Below, piece by piece: positions 29,549 through 40,104 of a stretch of DNA of 64,000 bases; within the stretch, counting starts at the first letter, position 1; every line of letters begins with the position of its first letter. The stretch comes from Coenobita brevimanus. Its lineage: Eukaryota > Arthropoda > Malacostraca > Decapoda > Coenobitidae. The notes below the pieces were generated by a model. The model searched no databases. It was not told the origin of the DNA and worked only from the letters and a program-made list of their open reading frames with translations. The stretch spans positions 28,505,078 to 28,569,077 of the forward strand of contig CM064632.1 in NCBI GenBank assembly GCA_032717465.1. The letters are read 5' to 3'. Both the position numbers and the translations under genes were made by a program.

Positions 29549-32398
29549 TCAATCCCGTTTGGGGTGGCCACAAACAAATCGCCTCCAAGTCGCCCTGTCC
29601 CCCGCCATTTCACTCCCCTGCTCCCAACTCACACCCCCCTCTCTCATATACCTCTCCACCCCATCTCTCCATCTCATCCTCGGCCTCCCCCTCCCTCTTT
29701 CCCCCTCCACCTCACTCACATACACTCTCTTTGTCAGTCTTTCACCCTCCATCCTCTCCACATGGCCAAACCACCTCATTGTGTTCCTCATAACGCTTCC
29801 TATCACATCCACATCAACACCACAACGCTCCTTTATATCCTCATTCGTCAGCCTGTCTCTCCATGTGACTCCACAGGCTCCTCTTAAATAACTCATTTCC
29901 ACGGCTCTCACTCTTGACTTGTGTCCTTCCAACAACGTCCAAGCTTCACTTCCGTAAGTTAGAGTTGGTATCACAATACTGTCATGTAGTAACTTTTTCA
30001 CTTCCATGCTCACTTCCCTGTTTCTTATCACTGCTTTCAAAGAACCAGCAACCTTTCTTCCCTGCTGTACCCTTTCAAGCACTTCACCCTCCAAACCTCC
30101 ATCCTTACTCATCACACTACCCAAGTACTTAAACGTACTCACATTTTCCGATTCCTCACCATCCAACCTCGCTGTACATTCACTGACTTCACCTCTCTCA
30201 AAGACCATCACTTTACTCTTCCCTACATTCACCTTTAGATTCCGTTTCTTACACACTCTCTCAAACTCATCCACCAAGCCTTGCAGCTCCCCTTCGTCTT
30301 CACTCAACAACACGGTATCATCTGCAAACAACAGTACAGGGAGTTTCCAAACACTATCCTCTCTCACCAGGGCCACTCCAACATCCACTACCTTACCTTG
30401 TACCTCTTTTATTACCCCATCCATGTACAGATTGAACAACCATGGAGACATGACACATCTCTGTTTCAACCCAACTTTCAAAGAGAAAAATTCACTTAGT
30501 TCACCATCCACACGCACTGCAGCCTTCGCACCATCGTACATACTCTTCACAGCATTCAACAACTTCCCATCTATTCCATATATTCTTAACACTTTCCACA
30601 ATCCTAGTCTATCCACCCTGTCATATGCTTTCTCCAAATCCATGAAAGCCGCATACAACTTCTTTCCCTTCTCTAGAAACTTTTCCACTAAAGATCTGAG
30701 AATGAATATCTGATCTACACAACCTCTTCCCTTCCTAAAGCCTCCCTGTTCTTCTCCAACTAATTTCTCTGTTCTTTCTCTAACTCTGTCAATAAGTATC
30801 CTACCATATACTTTTCCTATTATACTAAGAAGACAAATGCCCCTATGATTACCACACACTTCTTTTTCCCCTTTTCCTTTGTACAAGGGAATAATTATAC
30901 CTGACTTCCAATCCTCCGGGACTCTACCTTCCTCCCAGGCCAATCTGCACATCTTCCACATCCATTCTACTACTATCTCTCCCCCATGCTTCAGCATTTC
31001 ACCACACACTCCATCAATTCCTGGGGCTTTCCCTGATTTAACTTTCTTCATTGCTTCCACAACATCTATCCTACTGATTTCTTCCTGTCTTCTCACCTCC
31101 CTCCTTCTTCCAGCCATTCCCCAGCAACTTATACTCGCATTACTTCCATCCTGTATGTTCAACAATTCCTTAAAGTGTTCTTTCCATCTGCTCACTTTTT
31201 CTCCCTTCTCCACTAGTAATCTACTATTTTTATCTTTCACTCCCCTGCTAACTCCACTTCCACCCTGTCTTACTCTTTTCACCTCTTTCCAGAACATTTT
31301 CTTACAGTCCCTCCACTTTACACTCAAATTCCTTCCAAATTCCTCATCCACTCTCTTCTTACTCTCTCTTACTAATCTTTTCACCTCTCTCTTTCTTTCT
31401 ACATATAACTCTCTCTTCCGCCTCTCAGCTTCTTCCACGCCCCTATTTCTCATCCATTCATTGTATGCTTTCTTCTTTTGTGCCACAGCCCGTTTCACCT
31501 CTTCAGTCCACCACGCTGTTCCTTGCACCCCCCTTCGTCTTCTCTTCCTTCCACACAGCACATCACATGCTGCACATATTTCTTCTGTAAATATTCTACA
31601 CACACCTTCCACGTCCCCCATCTGCTCCAACTCATATTTGCCCAATCGTTCCTCCACTTCTCTCTTATACTCTGCCTTTTTCTCATCCTCTTGTAACCTT
31701 TCCACTCTCCTTGCAACTACTCCTTCCTCTCGTCTTTCCCTTCTTCTATTCCTCCATCTTACTTGAACTTTAACTCTGGCCACCACCAAGTAGTGGTCAG
31801 AAAGTCCACTCCCCCAACCTCTATAAACTCTTGCATCCAATATACATCTTCGCATCCTTTCATCCACACACACATAATCAATCATTGCCTTCCTTTCACT
31901 CAGTTCACCACCCACCCTTCTCATCACTCGCCATGTATACCTGTGGATCATTTTATGCCTGAAGAGGGTATTGGCTATCACCAACCCCCTCCCAGCACAA
32001 ATGTCCACTAACGCACTCCCATTCTCATCTATCTCAGCAGGCACACCCCACTCACCAACTATTCCATCCACCTTCACATTCCCAACTTTACCATTCATAT
32101 CACCAATCAAAAACACTCTATCATTCCTTCCAAACTTTTCCATGCACACTTCTACATTTGTCCAGAACTCTTCTCTCACTCTTCTAGCACGATCTTGCTT
32201 TGGCGCATACACACACACAATCGCCCACATTTGTATTCCAACTTTCAACTTTACCCACACAATCCTTGATCCAACTGATCCATACTGTCTTATGCTCCTC
32301 TTCCATCTTTTACTCACAACTATACACACTCCTTCTTTTGCCCTCTCATTCTCACCTACTCCTGCACATATACCCCATCCATACTCCCATTCTCTCAC
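29549..32398 (-). CDS. RTE-like LINE, copy 4: endonuclease/reverse transcriptase open frame (949 codons)
   Basis: Single open frame without stops. Endonuclease domain, residues 1 to about 210: GDMNG with the catalytic Asp at 100, DYVCVDERM at 174-182, SDH at 200-202. A basic linker follows. RT domain, about 450-780: KAPGIDG at 457, IIIPLYKGKG at 501, GFRKGRG at 553, motif A FMDLEKAYD at 585, motif B at 643, motif C FADD at 691-694. A post-RT region ends in GHVERM at 878 and GRPRMRW at 904-910. The stop is 10-15 bp before the common 3' terminus. Such EN-RT proteins nick target DNA and copy their RNA onto it. About 45 amino-terminal residues, including the first endonuclease motif, are missing compared with copy 3; upstream DNA is joined at about 32402. 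Motif B reads KQRC where sister copies have KQGC, a Gly-to-Arg change at 647, so activity is doubtful despite the open frame. RTE-clade assignment rests on the motif style and short-repeat tail. Confidence 0.93.
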   Translation of the reverse strand: MREWEYGWGICAGVGENERAKEGVCIVVSKRWKRSIRQYGSVGSRIVWVKLKVGIQMWAIVCVYAPKQDRARRVREEFWTNVEVCMEKFGRNDRVFLIGDMNGKVGNVKVDGIVGEWGVPAEIDENGSALVDICAGRGLVIANTLFRHKMIHRYTWRVMRRVGGELSERKAMIDYVCVDERMRRCILDARVYRGWGSGLSDHYLVVARVKVQVRWRNRRRERREEGVVARRVERLQEDEKKAEYKREVEERLGKYELEQMGDVEGVCRIFTEEICAACDVLCGRKRRRRGVQGTAWWTEEVKRAVAQKKKAYNEWMRNRGVEEAERRKRELYVERKREVKRLVRESKKRVDEEFGRNLSVKWRDCKKMFWKEVKRVRQGGSGVSRGVKDKNSRLLVEKGEKVSRWKEHFKELLNIQDGSNASISCWGMAGRRREVRRQEEISRIDVVEAMKKVKSGKAPGIDGVCGEMLKHGGEIVVEWMWKMCRLAWEEGRVPEDWKSGIIIPLYKGKGEKEVCGNHRGICLLSIIGKVYGRILIDRVRERTEKLVGEEQGGFRKGRGCVDQIFILRSLVEKFLEKGKKLYAAFMDLEKAYDRVDRLGLWKVLRIYGIDGKLLNAVKSMYDGAKAAVRVDGELSEFFSLKVGLKQRCVMSPWLFNLYMDGVIKEVQGKVVDVGVALVREDSVWKLPVLLFADDTVLLSEDEGELQGLVDEFERVCKKRNLKVNVGKSKVMVFERGEVSECTARLDGEESENVSTFKYLGSVMSKDGGLEGEVLERVQQGRKVAGSLKAVIRNREVSMEVKKLLHDSIVIPTLTYGSEAWTLLEGHKSRVRAVEMSYLRGACGVTWRDRLTNEDIKERCGVDVDVIGSVMRNTMRWFGHVERMEGERLTKRVYVSEVEGERGRGRPRMRWRDGVERYMREGGVSWEQGSEMAGDRATWRRFVCGHPKRD

Positions 32399-32402
32399 AT
32401 AC

Positions 32403-32620
32403 CGGTAATAATAATTAAAATAAAAATAAAAGCCACCTAATTAATCATTATAAACTGGATAGTACTGGGTAAAAAATCACTGAAAAAAAAGCCCTAAACA
32501 AAGCTCGTAACATCGCTGTTAAAATAAATAAAAACTTGTCTCTGGAAGCCCACCAAAAAACACAACTCCCTTTCTCTTCTTGTCTCCCTGTCGCGGTCAC
32601 TCTAGGGAAATTACCCGCTC
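32403..32620 (-). mobile_element. Upstream part of LINE copy 4 (5' UTR-like, joined by a deletion)
   Basis: After the frame edge comes TACCGGTAATAATAATT. Text resembling the copy 3 leader follows (AAAAAACACAACTCC, CCTGTCGCGGTC). This suggests that copy 4 had a leader and lost the first part of its coding region by an internal deletion rather than by simple 5' truncation. Confidence 0.4.
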
Positions 32621-33289
32621 ACGACCCCGGCAACGAGGTCGGGGGGAAGCGGGGCTAAATTATCGGAAATACAATGGCCTTTCCTCATACATACAGAGTG
32701 GGGGGAAGGTAAGGGGGAAGGAGGTTGGAGGGGTTGGCTGGATCAGGTCGCTAATTTGTCAACCATCGAATTCTTCAGTATTTTGTCGTAATAGTTTCAT
32801 TTTTTTTTTTTTATACCACCACACTATTATATTTATTGGAAAGGGGTATACTTGGTGGGTGCTAATGCTTCAGTCTCTTAATGCAGTAAGGACACTGTTT
32901 ATCATTCGTGTTAGTATTGTTACGATCAGATTTATTTTATTTAGTTGATTAATTGGTTCATGGATGATATTTTTAGCACTTTTTTCGCTCAGTTAATGGC
33001 ATTTTCTGTTGAGGGGAGGCGTTTTTCTTTTTCCTTTTTTTTTTTTTTTCTTTTATGACCTGTCAGATTGAGGCTTGTTCCTTAAGCGACATGGAAGACT
33101 TTGTAATTCCTTCTCCATATTGATTTACACTGTTCATTACACCTACATATCCTCTCGTGTGGTATTAGTAGGTATTGTATCGATATCATAACAGTATAGG
33201 CGTAAATAACATACAGGGGAATATTATTATCCTGTCTCGTTATAATTAGAGGCCTGTTAGTGTTGTTAGTAGTTATTATTATTGTTATT
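32621..33289. other. Non-coding DNA
   Basis: A GC-rich piece (CGACCCCGGCAACGAGGTCG can pair with itself), then AT-rich DNA with T runs at 32799-32811 and 33036-33049. No gene. Confidence 0.5.
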
Positions 33290-33338
33290 ATTATTATTAT
33301 TATAATTAGTTTTATTATTATTATTATTATTATTTGGA
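33290..33338. repeat. (ATT)n flanking LINE copy 5 on its 5' side
   Basis: TTATTATT arrays interrupted by AATTAG, ending exactly where LINE sequence starts. Confidence 0.9.
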
Positions 33339-34160
33339 ACCTCCCTGTACTGTTGTTTGCAGATGATACTGCGTTGTTAAGTGAAGACTAAGGGGAGCTG
33401 CTAGGCTTGGTGGATGAGTTTGGGAGAGTGTGTAAGAAACGGAATGTATAGGTGAATGTAGGGAAGAGTAAAGTTATGGTCTTCGAGAGAAGTGAAGTCA
33501 GTGAATGTACAGTGAGGTTGGATGAGGAGGAATTGGAAAACGTGAGTACGTTTAAGTACTTGGGTAGTGTGATGAGTAATGATAGAAGTTTGGAGGGTGA
33601 AGTGCTTGAAAGGGTACAGCAAGGAAGTAAGGTTGCTGGTTCCTTGAAAGCGGTGATAAGAAACAGGGAAGTGAGCATGGAAGTGAGAAAGATACTACAT
33701 GACAGTAATGTGATACCAACTCTGACGGATGGAAGTGAAGCTTGGACTTTGTTGGAGGGACACAAGTCAAGAGTGAGAACTGTGAAGGTGAGTTATTTGA
33801 GAGGAGCCTATGGAGTCACATGGAGAGACAGGTTGACAAAAAAGGATGTGAAGGAGCTTTGTGGTGTGGATGTGGATGTGATAGGAAGCGTTAGGAGAAA
33901 CACACTGAGGTGGTTTGGCCATATGGAGTGGATGGAGAGTGCGAGACTGACGAGGAGAATGTATGTGAGTGAGGTGGAGGGGGAGAGGAGGAGGGAGAGG
34001 CCAAGGATGAGATGGAGGGATGGAGTGGAGATATGTAATAGAGAGGGGGGTGTGAGTTGGAAGCAGGGCAGTGAAATGGCGGGAGACAGGTAGACGTGGA
34101 GGCGATTTGTTTGTGGCTGCTCCGTATGGGATTAAGGCGTTTGGCAAAAGATAGATAGAC
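33339..34160 (+). mobile_element. RTE-like LINE, copy 5 (5'-truncated, plus strand)
   Basis: Starts at RT motif C (CTGTTGTTTGCAGATGATAC encodes LLFADDT) and runs through the post-RT region. It contains FKYLGSVM, RDRLT, RWFGHMEWME and a degenerate RPRMRWRDG. A stop near 33409 (GAA to TAA) and another in the Met-Asn region near 33449 precede the longest open part (33452-34093). A TAG ends that part about 20 codons before the usual stop. The 3' end reads GGCAAAAGATAGATAGAC and passes into (ATT)n. It is the only copy in the opposite orientation. Confidence 0.92.
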
Positions 34161-34206
34161 ATTATTATTATTATTATTATTATTATTACTGATTATTATT
34201 ATTAAC
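34161..34206. repeat. (ATT)n flanking LINE copy 5 on its 3' side
   Basis: ATT repeat directly after the GATA tail. Confidence 0.95.
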
Positions 34207-34246
34207 CAGTGTCTATCATACGCAAGCTTTTTATAATAATATTACC

Positions 34247-34500
34247 GTCCTTTGTCACGAATCTCGTCCACCTGGCACACTGATTAATCCTCATTCCTAA
34301 TTACTACCACCTCCACATAACCTCATGTCTATTTAATCATACTGGTCTGTTTCATTATTTTGCCCAACTTTTTTCATATTAATCCTCATTCCACATCATT
34401 ATGACCTCCTGTTAAAACTGGCCTTTGTCATTAATTTCGTCCACCTGTTCCACTGATTAATCCATATACATCATTACAGTCACCTCCAGTTAAATAGATC
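34247..34500 (+). repeat. Three diverged tandem units of about 75-95 bp
   Basis: Units starting near 34247, 34341 and 34417 share CTTTGTCA..AAT.TCGTCCACCTG, then GATTAATCC..AT, then CACCTCC..TAA. Confidence 0.6.
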
Positions 34501-34504
34501 TACA

Positions 34505-34572
34505 CTAATTGCTCTTTTCTCCCTTCACAGGTATGTACTAAAGATGTTGATGTCTCTCTCATACGGTAAGAT
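34505..34572 (+). promoter_or_regulatory. Juxtaposed 3'/5' splice sites: recursive splice site or microexon candidate
   Basis: CTAAT (branch-like) is followed by a pyrimidine run and CTCCCTTCACAG, ending at 34530. It abuts GTATGT, a good 5' splice site, at 34531. A second donor, GTAAGA, starts at 34566, defining a possible 35-nt exon (34531-34565). The AG|GT juxtaposition with a downstream donor is the known layout of recursive splice sites in long introns. Chance occurrence cannot be excluded, and I see no host exon to anchor it. Confidence 0.3.
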
Positions 34573-35835
34573 GACTCCTTTTCTTCATCTTATCTTCTTT
34601 TCTTCTTGTTCTTGTTCTTCTTCTTCTTCTTCCTCTTTTTCTTCTTTGAGCTGCAGAAAAATCTGAGTATTTATATTCCTTTATGAGAAATTCTAAGGAG
34701 TGACATTTGCTCCCCTTCCCTCTTCGTACTTTGTCAGCATGGCGAAGGTTTATTTCTATCCATCATTCCCTCTCGATGCAGTGAGCCTCAAATTCCTGTA
34801 GATACAGATTCACCCCTGTATTATTACCCCCTTCAGCCCAATGATGTGTAATGTATTTTCTCCGTGGTGCCTTAAAAAAAAAATGTAATTGGTGACATTC
34901 AGATAAGAATGATTAGATCGTCTTCATTAACCCGGTCATTACCGTAGATCTTTCCCACACTGAATGAAATAAACAAGGAACCACAATTATACAAAGTACT
35001 TCAAGTCACCAAACTGAAGAGGTTAAAATTATAGAGCGTGAAGGCGTGAACAAACTCTATTTTTTGTCAGATGATCCCGGGGGCCAGACCTAAAAACACC
35101 TTTGTCACTGAATTACTGATTTGCCGCATTATTGAGGAACCAACAACTTTACTTCAGCCAGACAGTCCAGGACCCAGCACACCTACTGTACATTGTCATA
35201 CCATGGGACTCGTTGACTGTCATGAGTTTGTAGGTTAGGTAGATTTAAAATTTTGAGAATTCGGTGCCCTGCCTTTGGAAATGTGTATGGTGAGTTGAAA
35301 TCTGATTGGATGATTTTGAAAGAGGTTATGTGTCGCTTTAGGACGCGCGATTTTTAAAAATATATATTGTTTTCAAATGTTTCAACTAATTTTTGGTAAG
35401 TTTTCATTACTTTGGGTAAGTTTAGATAGGTCTGAGTTTGGCCTTTGGTGGGATAGGTCTGTCATGAGTTTAAAGGTAGCTCTTAGTGGATAATTTTTAT
35501 ACTGGAACAAATGTTAGGGTTAGACAGATAGATAAAGAGAGAGAGATTGATGGATGGATGGATAGATAAATGAAAGCTATAGATAATGCTAAGTGAATGG
35601 ATGGAAGGCTACATACACAGATGAATGGGTTTATTTAGTTGATGGCCATGTAATCAGACTGGAGGATTAATTTGACCAGTAAAGAAGATGATTCATTCGT
35701 ACCACATAACTGAGATCCATCGACTTACATGCAGCCACGTCTTAGTACTCATGGTATGGTAGTGGCCCGGTCCCTTCAGGTGAAAACAAACCATCTACGA
35801 GTATAGCCATCTTACCCTGCCCCTGCAATGTCCCT
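34573..35835. other. Non-coding DNA, no gene
   Basis: (TTC)n at about 34605-34640, A9 near 34873 and some GATA/GGAT words near 35540-35570. Otherwise unique-looking, with no open frame worth calling. Confidence 0.5.
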
Positions 35836-36500
35836 GTGATGTCCCTATCCCCTCAAACGCACCCTGCACCCATCACGCCCCCAACCTTTACCGCTCGTAC
35901 CCTCCCTCCTAACCTGTCGCACCTGAGTACAATTGATTTCCACTACATTGCCCTTATTCCATCTTCTCTTCCTCTTCTACCTGCTCTTCTTCCTCCTCCT
36001 TTATCCGACTTCCCCTCCTGCTCATCTTCCTCTTCTTCCATTTTCTCCTTTCTCCTCCTCCTGCTTCTCTTCCTCTTCTTCCTGCTCTTTCCTTTTCTTT
36101 TTCCTTCTACACCCCGTGCTACTTATTTCTCTCACTCTTCCTCTTCTCATTTGCTTTCAGGTCTGGTGTCTCATCCCCCCTTCCTGTTCCTGCTCCTCAT
36201 TCTTCCTCCTTGTCACCCTTCTCATTGTTTGTGCTCCTCCTAGCTCCCCGTTCTAACCCCACATTCCTTCCTCCTCCTTCCTCTTTCCTCGTCTTCCTCA
36301 ACTTTGTGCTTCTTCCCTTCACCTTCTTTCCCTAGCACTAAGATCAGATGTCCTTCCCTTCTTCCCCTCCATGCTCCTCCTTCCCCGGGCTTTTCTTTGT
36401 ACCTCTCCTCTCGCTCCTGTTCCTCCTCTCCCCCATCTTTACCTCTTCCTACGCGTTTTCTGTGTATAGTTAATTCTCCTCCCCCATCTCCTCCATAATT
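35836..36500. repeat. Polypyrimidine tract
   Basis: C/T-rich, CTTCCTC-type words. The open frames are leucine/serine/proline artefacts. Confidence 0.85.
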
Positions 36501-36559
36501 TGCTTCGGGGAGCTTAGTTGTAGATGTAGGTGTGGATTCTTGGTTCTGTCTCCGTATAT

Positions 36560-36564
36560 ATAAT

Positions 36565-36603
<39 letters not shown>

Positions 36604-37039
36604 GTATAAAGACAAGAACTGTCAGGCTGAGGCAGCTAAATCTTTATCCTCTAAAGTAAGTCAGTTAAAAGAAAGCCAATATGACGATCCCTTCCTTTTG
36701 AGATGTTTAGGCAGATCCCGTTTACAGGACTGGAGGAGGTCGTAGGCACAGTAGAGTAGGGAAGACATTTACAGGGATAGTCAGCTGCACAGTGAAAGAC
36801 TGGAAGTTGCCTACATGTCATTTCTAGTGAATTATGCGTAAAAACAGAAACTTTTTCTTTCCTTTTTAGTAACTTTATTTTTATTTTCTTTCTCTTTTTT
36901 CATCGCATTTTTCTCGGTGTTGGTTTTGCTTTGCCTTAGTGTTTTTATGAGCGGTGAACAGTGATTAAACATGCGAGTGATTAATGAATATATGTGAACC
37001 AGTTACCTCCCCGCGGCCCTGTTATTGTGAATGATTGTT

Positions 37040-37081
<42 letters not shown>
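36560..37081. repeat. (GT)n and (GA)n with unique spacer
   Basis: (GT)n 36565-36598 and (GA)n 37044-37081. The spacer holds no supported gene. Confidence 0.9.
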
Positions 37082-37083
<2 letters not shown>

Positions 37084-37390
37084 GCTTTAGCCCAGAGCTT
37101 ATCATACCTTTAACTATTATTCAGGGGAATTTTAAATGCCTCGGAGCGAACAGTCTGTGTCAAAAGTTGTGTCAGATAGAGACACCGTCGAGGTGAGTTA
37201 CTGTGTCAGATGGAAGTAACGTAGTGGTGAAAAGATGTCATAAGAATTAGTGGTAACGGAGTACGCTGCTTCCACCACCATTCTCTTCACTCCAGCTTCT
37301 GACCCCAACTGTATATCCTCCATTACAGCCTCTCAGACACAACTTTTGACTCCGACGGTGCATATCAATATCTTGTAGCTGCAGCCTGTT

Positions 37391-38045
37391 TTATGTGAAT
37401 GAGGTGGGTGCGAGAAGGAGAGGCAGACCGAGAACGAGGTGGAGAGGTATGACTGGGGGTGCAGAAGAGAGATGTCGTAGCAGTGAGAATAAATGACAGG
37501 ACGAGAGGGAGACCGAGAACGAGGTGGAGATATGATGCGAGAGTTAACAAAGGAGAGATTCTAGTAGTGGGAAAAATGAGAGAGGGATAGGGAGACCGAG
37601 AACGAGATGGAGGGCAGTGATTGGAGAGTATAGAAGAGAGATCCTAGCCATGAGAAGCATGAGAGCAGGAGAGGGAGACCGAGAACGAGATGGAGAGATG
37701 AGAGGGTTAAATTAGAGACCTTAGCAGAGAGAAGAATGAAAGAAGGAGAGGAAGACTGAGAACAAGATGGAGAGATATGATGCGAGAGTTAACAAGGGAG
37801 AGATCCAAGCAGTGAGAAGAATGACAGGAGGAGAGGGAGATCGAGAACGATATAGATAAGATGCGAGAATTAACAAGGGAAAGATTTTGGCAGTGGGAAG
37901 AGTGAGAGGAGGACAGGGACCGAGAACGAGATGGCGAGGAATGATTGGAGAGTATAGAAGAGAGAGAGATCCAAGCAGTGAAAAGAATGACAGGAGGAGA
38001 GGCAGACCGAGAACGTGATAGATGAGATGCAAGAGTTAACAGTAT
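37391..38045 (+). repeat. Minisatellite of about 82 bp units seeded by a LINE coding fragment
   Basis: About eight units. Each carries GGGAGACCGAGAACGAGATGG, then either GATGCGAGAGTTAACAAGG or ATTGGAGAGTATAGAAGAG, then GAGATCC.AGCAGTGAGAAG. Read in one plus frame, the conserved part encodes GRPRTRWR. The first unit is preceded by codons for YVNEVGARRRGRPRTRWR, which parallels the C-terminal YVSEVEGERGRGRPRMRWR of the RTE-like LINE at 29549-32398. Seen: the tandem repeat and the encoded signature. Inference: a LINE fragment was amplified into a minisatellite. The two alternating second halves suggest a higher-order unit. Confidence 0.7.
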
Positions 38046-38149
38046 AGGTTGGACAGATTTAAGCACCTAGAGGACTAAAAATGATTTGGATTAACCCCTT
38101 TTGTCTGATGATATATTTAGCCTCCAGAATTTGAAGACGAATTATGTAG

Positions 38150-38215
38150 TTTTTTCGTGCTGCTTCCAGACGATTTTATTCAGCTTAGGTAAATCTGTTG
38201 GTACTGAAGGGGTCA
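38150..38215 (+). repeat. Interspersed repeat R1
   Basis: CCAGACGATTTTATTCAGCT, then TAGGTAAATCTGTTGGTACTG. Confidence 0.6.
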
Positions 38216-38925
38216 TCAAGGCTGCCGTAGAATGGGGCAGATCCGAGTGCTGGGGGCAGCTCCGACCGGTTTGAAAAAATATATGAAAAATAGAAAATGG
38301 AAAAACGAAAACGTATAAACAAAACAAAGTTGGTGTGCAGTTTCGTGGTGTGCATTGAGAGAAAACATGGAAACTGGATATCCATTCCTGCTATGTATAT
38401 ATATCCCAATTTCGGTGACATCCATGTGTACACCTTCACCTATTTCTGATCGTTTTTATTTTTATGTGAGGGGCTGACTCCTCAAGAATCAGTGGGGATT
38501 CACGCTCTTCAAATTATGCATTATGGATGAGAGTCCATCGTACAACATGCTCCAAGATATCAAAGGGATGATGATGATGATGATAAACAAAAGAATGATT
38601 CTTTATATTTTGTATGATGAGGCAATTGGGAAACAAACAGTACCTGTGGATGATTCTACAGGTGTCCAACAGAAGTGCAGAACTAGATGATTTCTCCGAT
38701 TCTGCCTAAGCTTTCTTTCTCTCTATCTTTCCCTTTTCTTTTTCTTTTTGTGTCTAGCTCCGGGTGTAGGCTTGATAATCCTTTCCCTGCAGCCCAGTAG
38801 CCCTCCTACGCCCCACACACCCTGACATGTGAAGGAGTGTAGGTTGCAGAACTGCCGGGCATGACGGAATGGACCATGAAAACTATAACCAGTCAAAAAA
38901 AAAAAAAAAAAAAAAAAAAAAAACG
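38216..38925 (+). other. Non-coding DNA ending in poly-A; possible retroposon 3' end
   Basis: A (GAT)n at 38568-38583 and a pyrimidine-rich stretch (38705-38755) precede about 170 bp of mixed sequence. That ends in A28 (38897-38924). The poly-A suggests a retroposed 3' end, but I cannot name the element. Confidence 0.35.
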
Positions 38926-39344
38926 CTCAGAGTACCCAAAAAATTATGGAATAACTATGGAAATATGTAATATATATATATATAATTTTGCTTGGGTGTG
39001 ATTCTAAAAATTATTTAATATTGATTCCCTGTCGTAACTTAGATATGTTTTTCCAGGAAGGACTAGGCAAGGGAAGATTTTTTCACTCCTTAGCTTGATA
39101 ATCCTGCGAAAAACAGTTATAGCCTGTAGTAATTTTCGTCTCGCCACTAAGATTTATTTATGAAGTTAGAACAGGAGACAGAGGAAGATTCGACAAGCTC
39201 CTTGTCCTTCCTGCAATTCAAAACCTGAGTTACGACGGTGAATTAATCGTAAGTTATTTTGTGTATCTCGATCCTGTAATCGTCCATAATTTTTCCTGGT
39301 TCATCACAAGCTACTCTAAAAATATGGTTATGAAGAGATAATTA
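38926..39344. other. Non-coding DNA, no gene
   Basis: AT-rich with a short (TA)n near 38972-38983. Confidence 0.5.
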
Positions 39345-39500
39345 TTTATCTATTTATTTCCAGACGTCTTAATCCCACAAGGGGTGGCCACAAACAAATC
39401 GCCTCCATGTCGCCCTGTTTCCCGCCATTTCGCTGCCCTCTCTCCAGCTCACACACACCCTCTCCCATATTTCTCTCCACTCCATCCCTCCTCGTCATTG
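39345..39500 (-). mobile_element. RTE-like LINE, copy 6 (last 150 bp only)
   Basis: Plus-strand text CCAGACGTCTTAATCCCA then GGGGTGGCCACAAACAAATC matches the 3' terminus of copies 1-4. It extends only to about 39500 (the equivalent of the last 45 codons). The tail is TATT/TATC tetranucleotides at 39345-39359. Confidence 0.88.
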
Positions 39501-39815
39501 TTTATGATTGCGATTATTTTTAACAGACTTGACAAATACGGAAAAATGGTACAGAAATTCGCAGATTTTTCCACGAGCTGCTGGAAACAAGGGAATAATT
39601 ATCTCTGAAAAAGAAAATTACTCTCTGAGAGGAATAATAGTCTGTGAACTATAATTGCCTTTTTTTTTTTTCACAACCTCGACAAATGCAGGTTAATTAT
39701 CCGTAACTTCAGTAATTCCACACAGGCCGTTTTGAAATAACGCTATAATTGCCGTGAACTGCTGAGCTTTGCGTGGTGTGTAGCTTTGATGATAATACTG
39801 TCTAAGGGAAAAAGA
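39501..39815. other. Non-coding DNA
   Basis: AT-rich with T13 at 39660-39672. No gene. Confidence 0.5.
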
Positions 39816-39990
39816 CATGAATGATGATGATGAGGAGGAGGAGGAGGACGACGACGACGACGACGATTTTGTGCAAGCAATTAAAAAAAAAAAAAAATAG
39901 GGTGTGTGTAGGAAATATATGGCTGAAGGGGGGAAAAACGACCATGATGATGACGATGATGACGTTGATGATGATGACGATGATGATTTT
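39816..39990. repeat. (GAT/GAC/GAG)n arrays
   Basis: GATGATGAGGAGGAGGAC then GACGACGACGACGA, an A15 run, then ATGATGACGATGATGACG. Confidence 0.85.
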
Positions 39991-40104
39991 TGCACTAGCC
40001 AGGTAAAAGAAAGGTGAGAGGGGCATACAGAAACAGCTGTCTATGGCTTTCTGCAGTCTCAGGCACCACAAACTCCCTCTCGTCAAAATAATATCGTTTG
40101 GTGT

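Noticed and set aside
29514..32418. Plus-strand frames opposite LINE copy 4
   Set aside because: Same antisense shadows, open because the LINE's sense codons are purine-rich.
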